Source: Chrysaora quinquecirrha
Lineage: Eukaryota > Cnidaria > Scyphozoa > Semaeostomeae > Pelagiidae
Reading direction: 5' to 3'
Assembly (NCBI GenBank): GCA_014526335.1
Contig: JACTAT010000330.1
Span: 124,001-188,000, forward strand
DNA: 64,000 nucleotides
In this document: positions 60,111 through 64,000 of the stretch, piece by piece
Numbering within the stretch: position 1 is the stretch's first letter
Layout: the number at the start of each line of letters is the position of its first letter
Position numbers and translations under genes: made by a program
The notes under the pieces: model-generated
The model's database searches: none
What the model saw: the letters and a program-made list of their open reading frames with translations, nothing else
What the model was told of the DNA's origin: nothing

Positions 60111-61399
60111 GATTGTACAGCAAAATATGTGTCACATAGCTCTCCCTCTTGCTGCACCGTAATTGGATAAGTTACCCTAGCTCTGCCATTCCTGATTTGT
60201 CTTTTTCTTTAATTTTTTGGAGTTTGTATGGCCCCTGATTGCCCTTGCCAAATATAATCACTGAAAAAATGGAATTGTAAAACGGCACCATGTCCGTTTG
60301 GAGATATCATTAAGAAGATGCAAACCATAAAAAGGCAGGTGTACCGTAAAGATTTTCCCCCTTTAACTTCTCAACCGCACTTACTGGACAAGATATTCTC
60401 ATATATATTCTCACACCAATCAACATCGTTCAAAAAGCCCCTTTTCGATCCTCCTTAATTTTCCAAGAACAATAGACCTCAAGAGGGTAGGCAACACCAC
60501 CCTCTCATGTGTTAGTGCTAGGATTATGGTTAAGAGTGAAAGTCGAGGGTCACCACCAAAGTATGTGCGTGCTTCCATCGTAAAGGTTCGAAAACTAAAC
60601 TATTCGTCGTGCATTGGTTTCCAAACAATATTTTTAACTAATGATTTCCAGTACATCCGTCATGATCACTAGTCGGAAATGGTAGAGTAACTATTATCAA
60701 TGCATGAATATTGGAACTGAGAAATGTTTGTTTCCTGCCACACCCTTTTGCAAATCAGAAAACGCAAGATACGCCCTTTTTCTTTGATCTGTTTATTATA
60801 CTTGACAGTAGGCACAGTTCACTGCTTCTTAGACTCAATTCTTTCGCCATGGAGAGCATTGGTATCCTCTTCCGTTTTTATCTGAAAGATCTGACAGAGA
60901 GCAAGCCGAAGGATTTGGAAACTCTAATAAAGATATCCTGTAGTTCATGTGTATTTTTCAAATCTATTGTTTCTTCTCGTGATATTCCAGAAAATGCTAT
61001 AAGCTGGCAATATTAAAAGAGTAGATTTAATTTCATAAATTAAATACCTTTGGGAAACAGTAACATTAACGTTTAAGAAACATCAATGAAAAGTTTTGGT
61101 GAGGGAAATGTACGTTCTTTAGGAAGATGTTTTGGCAAAAAGAACGTTGCAACTGTCGGATGAGTTCGTTTAAGGGGTCTAAAGGGGTTATTATTGCGAC
61201 TTATTCTTGTTCAGCTGTATTTTCAATCATTGGCAAAGCAAGATCTTTGTTTCACTTAGGGGTTTTGGAATCTCTCCACATGAAAACAAAAAGGTCAATT
61301 CTGTGTAGATAGAATGAGTTCGTTTCTCGCTTGGACTCTTCAATTAATTCTATTGATCCTCCCGCTGTATTCGGCAAGCTGATTGGTGTTTGAAATATA

Positions 61400-61520
61400 A
61401 TAACAAATCAGCTTCTCATTCCGATTGGTGCATTTCGAGCCGCACCTGGGTATAAATTCCACCTTAGTTCATTCATTTGGTCTGCTTATGACTTTCATAC
61501 TCTGAGGAGTGTCCGACGAA
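61400..61520 (+). promoter_or_regulatory. Promoter-like stretch with nearby AATAAA
   Basis: Two GATTGGTG (inverted CCAAT) blocks, then GGGTATAAATTCC, an initiator-like GTTCATTCATT, and AATAAAGCTTT within ~80 nt. TATA followed so closely by a polyadenylation signal is typical of a retrotransposon LTR. No LTR ends or pol genes were found, so it could also be a gene promoter. Confidence 0.3.
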
Positions 61521-61734
61521 TAAAGCTTTTAAGTATGCCCGAAAATGTTTCCGCTGCTTATCGCAATTCTGATATTTCCAACTAGTATAACCGTATGATT
61601 AGAATTTATGAAGTTATTGAAATTTTCAAATTGTTCGCTTAGAAAATTATCACTGCACAAAATTTGAATTTATTGATGCACAATTATGATTTATCACTTC
61701 ACTATTCAGTCATAACTGCACCTTAGATAAAGCC

Positions 61735-61830
61735 ACTTAGGTAGACATTATTCCTTGTCCAATGAGACCAGAAGTAGCTGGAAATCTCGCCTAATACTCT
61801 CATTCTGTACTTTCTCTCTTGTCAAAGAAA
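61735..61830. repeat. Diverged dispersed repeat, partial copy
   Basis: ACATTATTCCTTGTCCAATG and CTCATTCTGTACTTTC resemble the end of the repeat at 62740-63050 (GCATTATTCCTTGTCCGTTG). Confidence 0.35.
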
Positions 61831-62739
61831 TTTGACCAGTATACCGACTTTTTCAGGTTCTATGGGGCAATTTGTCTCCTCTTGTGGTCTACCAAAACCT
61901 GCAATTGAATTTTTCGCGCCCCCAAGTGTCCTGACTTTACTTTTCGTAATTTTTTGGCAGGAAATGAGAATTTTCATCAAAGTTAACATCACTGTATAAT
62001 GCCCACAAACTTACAGGGACGACAGATAAATGTTAGCAATTTGCCAGTGTTTGTGATGAAATGGTATAGGATTCTTTTCTTCTATAACTAACAAATCCTG
62101 CCAGTATTTGCCCTTCTTGCCTCCACTAAATATTTCAAACAGAAATCGCTGTCTCAAACTTATCCAAAACCAATAATTTTTTATTCAGTAATGTTGCCCC
62201 CCTAGCTTCCCTCTGCCATAACTGAATTGCCGAATAATAGGAATTGCGCTTCTGTTCGATCAGGAACTTGCAAGCAAAGGGATGCGTTATGACAGCCACA
62301 GTGGCTGGGATGCCACACCTTTTGCATACACTGTAGAAACGGCCCTGGATAGGAAAACCATCCTCGTATGGATTGTGAGTAAGTTAACCGAGCAATTACG
62401 AACAAGAGTGACTAGTAAAACCAAATTCTCCCTTCCTTTTCAAATTGTTTTAGGGTTGGAAAATCAAGCTATTTCGTGTACATGTAAGCAGAGGGTAGGT
62501 GATGTTTTTCACTGCAGAATACTCCCTCCTGTTTGTTGTTAAAAATATTTTTCATAATCCTAATCTGAGGTATTCTTTGAAAATTGTGTACATGAACAAT
62601 AACAGCAAGGGGAGGTCGTAAGAAACCCGCGAAGCGAAAATCTGGTGGGCATGGACAGTATTTAAAAATAGCCGACAATACAATACTATGATGTCAAGTT
62701 ATTGTCATGACAGCTCAGTATGATATCCAAGTCAGCAAG

Positions 62740-63050
62740 GCATCGGTATGATGTCCAGCGGTTCTCCAAACAATATAATTATATAATCGTTAGTGCATTC
62801 GTCCACGCAAGGAATGCAGTCTTGCGATGTGCAAACAGTGCATTCATCAAATTATGCAGACTACACTAAAAGCAAATCCTCTCTCATCGATGTTGCGCTG
62901 ATTTAGATTACTCTTTACGTTTTATTTTTTGATCATGGTCACTACTCTTAGGAGATGGCAGGCATTATTCCTTGTCCGTTGACGCAAGAAATAGATCTTC
63001 CGCCTGTACTCTTATTCTTTCCTTTCCCCCTTTTGCTTCTGAAATTAATT
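62740..63050. repeat. Diverged dispersed repeat, copy 2
   Basis: Second copy of 59815-60110, same orientation, heavily substituted. Ends in the CTTATTCTTTCC...TTTTGCTTC block shared with copy 1. Confidence 0.5.
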
Positions 63051-64000
63051 ATAAAAGTAATACCATCTGCTCACTAACTGCCTTAGCGGAGCTGTTTCAA
63101 GTCGACAAAGGTGAGACACCAACTCCCTTGATGAAGTTTTGACTGTGTACTTGCTGTAATTTGTAAATAGACCTTCTGCATTTGGGACTAAACTCGAACA
63201 ACTGATATACCTGGAAAAGCCAGGAGACTCAATTTTTGTAATGGCCTCCGGCTCTTTTACAAAGCTCAAGATATAGAGCTAAACAAACTATTTCCTTTTT
63301 AGCTGTGTATTTTCGTCCACCAATACGAGAAGAAATGAAAATAAAATTGAAATATTAATAAAAATGCATTATTATGAACAATTATCTAATACTTTGACAA
63401 AAAATATCGTTAATACACCATCAACAAGACTCATGTACTCAGGACATGCCCTTACTGTATTTGGAATACAGTCGTCAAAGCAAATGCTTTTCTTCGCAAA
63501 TTTAGGCTTTTTCGACATCAATAATTTTCGCATTTCTTAACTAATTTGATTTGACGGAGATCTGACCAGAAAAATAAAGTGCTTGAGGTCAGCCTGTTAC
63601 AGAATTTTCAACAAATTTCAAAAAGTGATAGCTGCTTGACTTAATTCTTAATGACCACACTTCTTAGAAGAGAGTATATTTTTATTACACTGTAGCTACA
63701 TGAAATTGAAACAATAGATTTTTGTGTATCAGGATTTAAATTTGTCATCATCATCTTAAGCAATGACTCAAGATGATCTTGCATACTTTTTGAACGACCT
63801 TGCTTTCTCGTTTTCAAAGCGAAAAACCAACCTTTAGCGGCTGAAGCAGAGCTTTATGGAATATAGGTACAACAATTGTTTAATCATGACCTTGCCAAAA
63901 TTAGGGTGTTAAACTCTCTGAAAACGAAGGAATTTTTGAAAATAAATGAACGAGCAAATTTTGTTGAGGATTTTCAAGAAATTCAGTAGGTTTTAGCACA

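Larger units (their letters stand above)
58660..64000. other. 5' flank, no recognisable gene
   Basis: AT-rich, single-copy relative to the duplicated units. Only short ORFs, diverged repeats and one promoter-like stretch, listed separately. I recognise no conserved protein. Confidence 0.5.

Overview
The window is nuclear DNA from an invertebrate animal. It is AT-rich and intron-rich, its cellulase exons have animal-type GH9 motifs, and it carries remnants of Ty3/Gypsy-like, Penelope-like and tyrosine-recombinase (DIRS/Ngaro-type) retroelements plus several TIR elements. Phylum cannot be settled from the sequence; a cnidarian, mollusc or similar GH9-bearing lineage would fit. No rRNA, tRNA or CRISPR array was seen.

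The core is a minus-strand glycoside hydrolase family 9 (endoglucanase-type) locus amplified in tandem. Read 5' to 3' (high to low coordinates) it starts with a TATA-type promoter and 5'UTR exon (~58.6 kb) and one signal-peptide exon (58351-58420). Three tandem units follow: unit C (31612 to ~57.8 kb), unit B (12798-31611) and unit A (1091-12797). Each unit has a run of tiny Thr/Ser-rich linker exons, a GH9 N-terminal exon with the catalytic DAGD motif, and a GH9 C-terminal exon with the catalytic Glu. Splice phases agree throughout: the signal exon ends in phase 1, linkers are 1-1, the last linker is 1-0, GH9-N is 0-1 and GH9-C is 1-1. No signal peptide is seen in units A or B. In units B and C the GH9-C exon ends on a strong donor (AAAG/GTAAAT) in the phase needed to join the next unit's first linker; in the last unit (A) that donor is gone and the frame reads to a stop. 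The locus may therefore encode one secreted protein with several GH9 domains joined by mucin-like linkers. This is inference and needs transcript data.

Unit A is damaged: a deletion, with a small TIR element at the scar, removed the 3' part of its GH9-N exon and most of the following intron. Units B and C are very similar but have separate insertions. Unit C alone carries a 5.46-kb split-direct-repeat YR retrotransposon (35521-40985) with an intact recombinase ORF and frameshifted gag/RT/RNase H. It replaces about 1 kb of an older Gypsy remnant that unit B keeps.

Introns and flanks are rich in tandem repeats: a ~120-bp minisatellite next to the duplication joints, a ~107-bp array inside a 1.4-1.5 kb TIR element, and a 19-22 bp VNTR in each unit. 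From 58.7 to 64 kb I see no recognisable gene, only weak candidate ORFs, diverged dispersed repeats and one promoter-like stretch.
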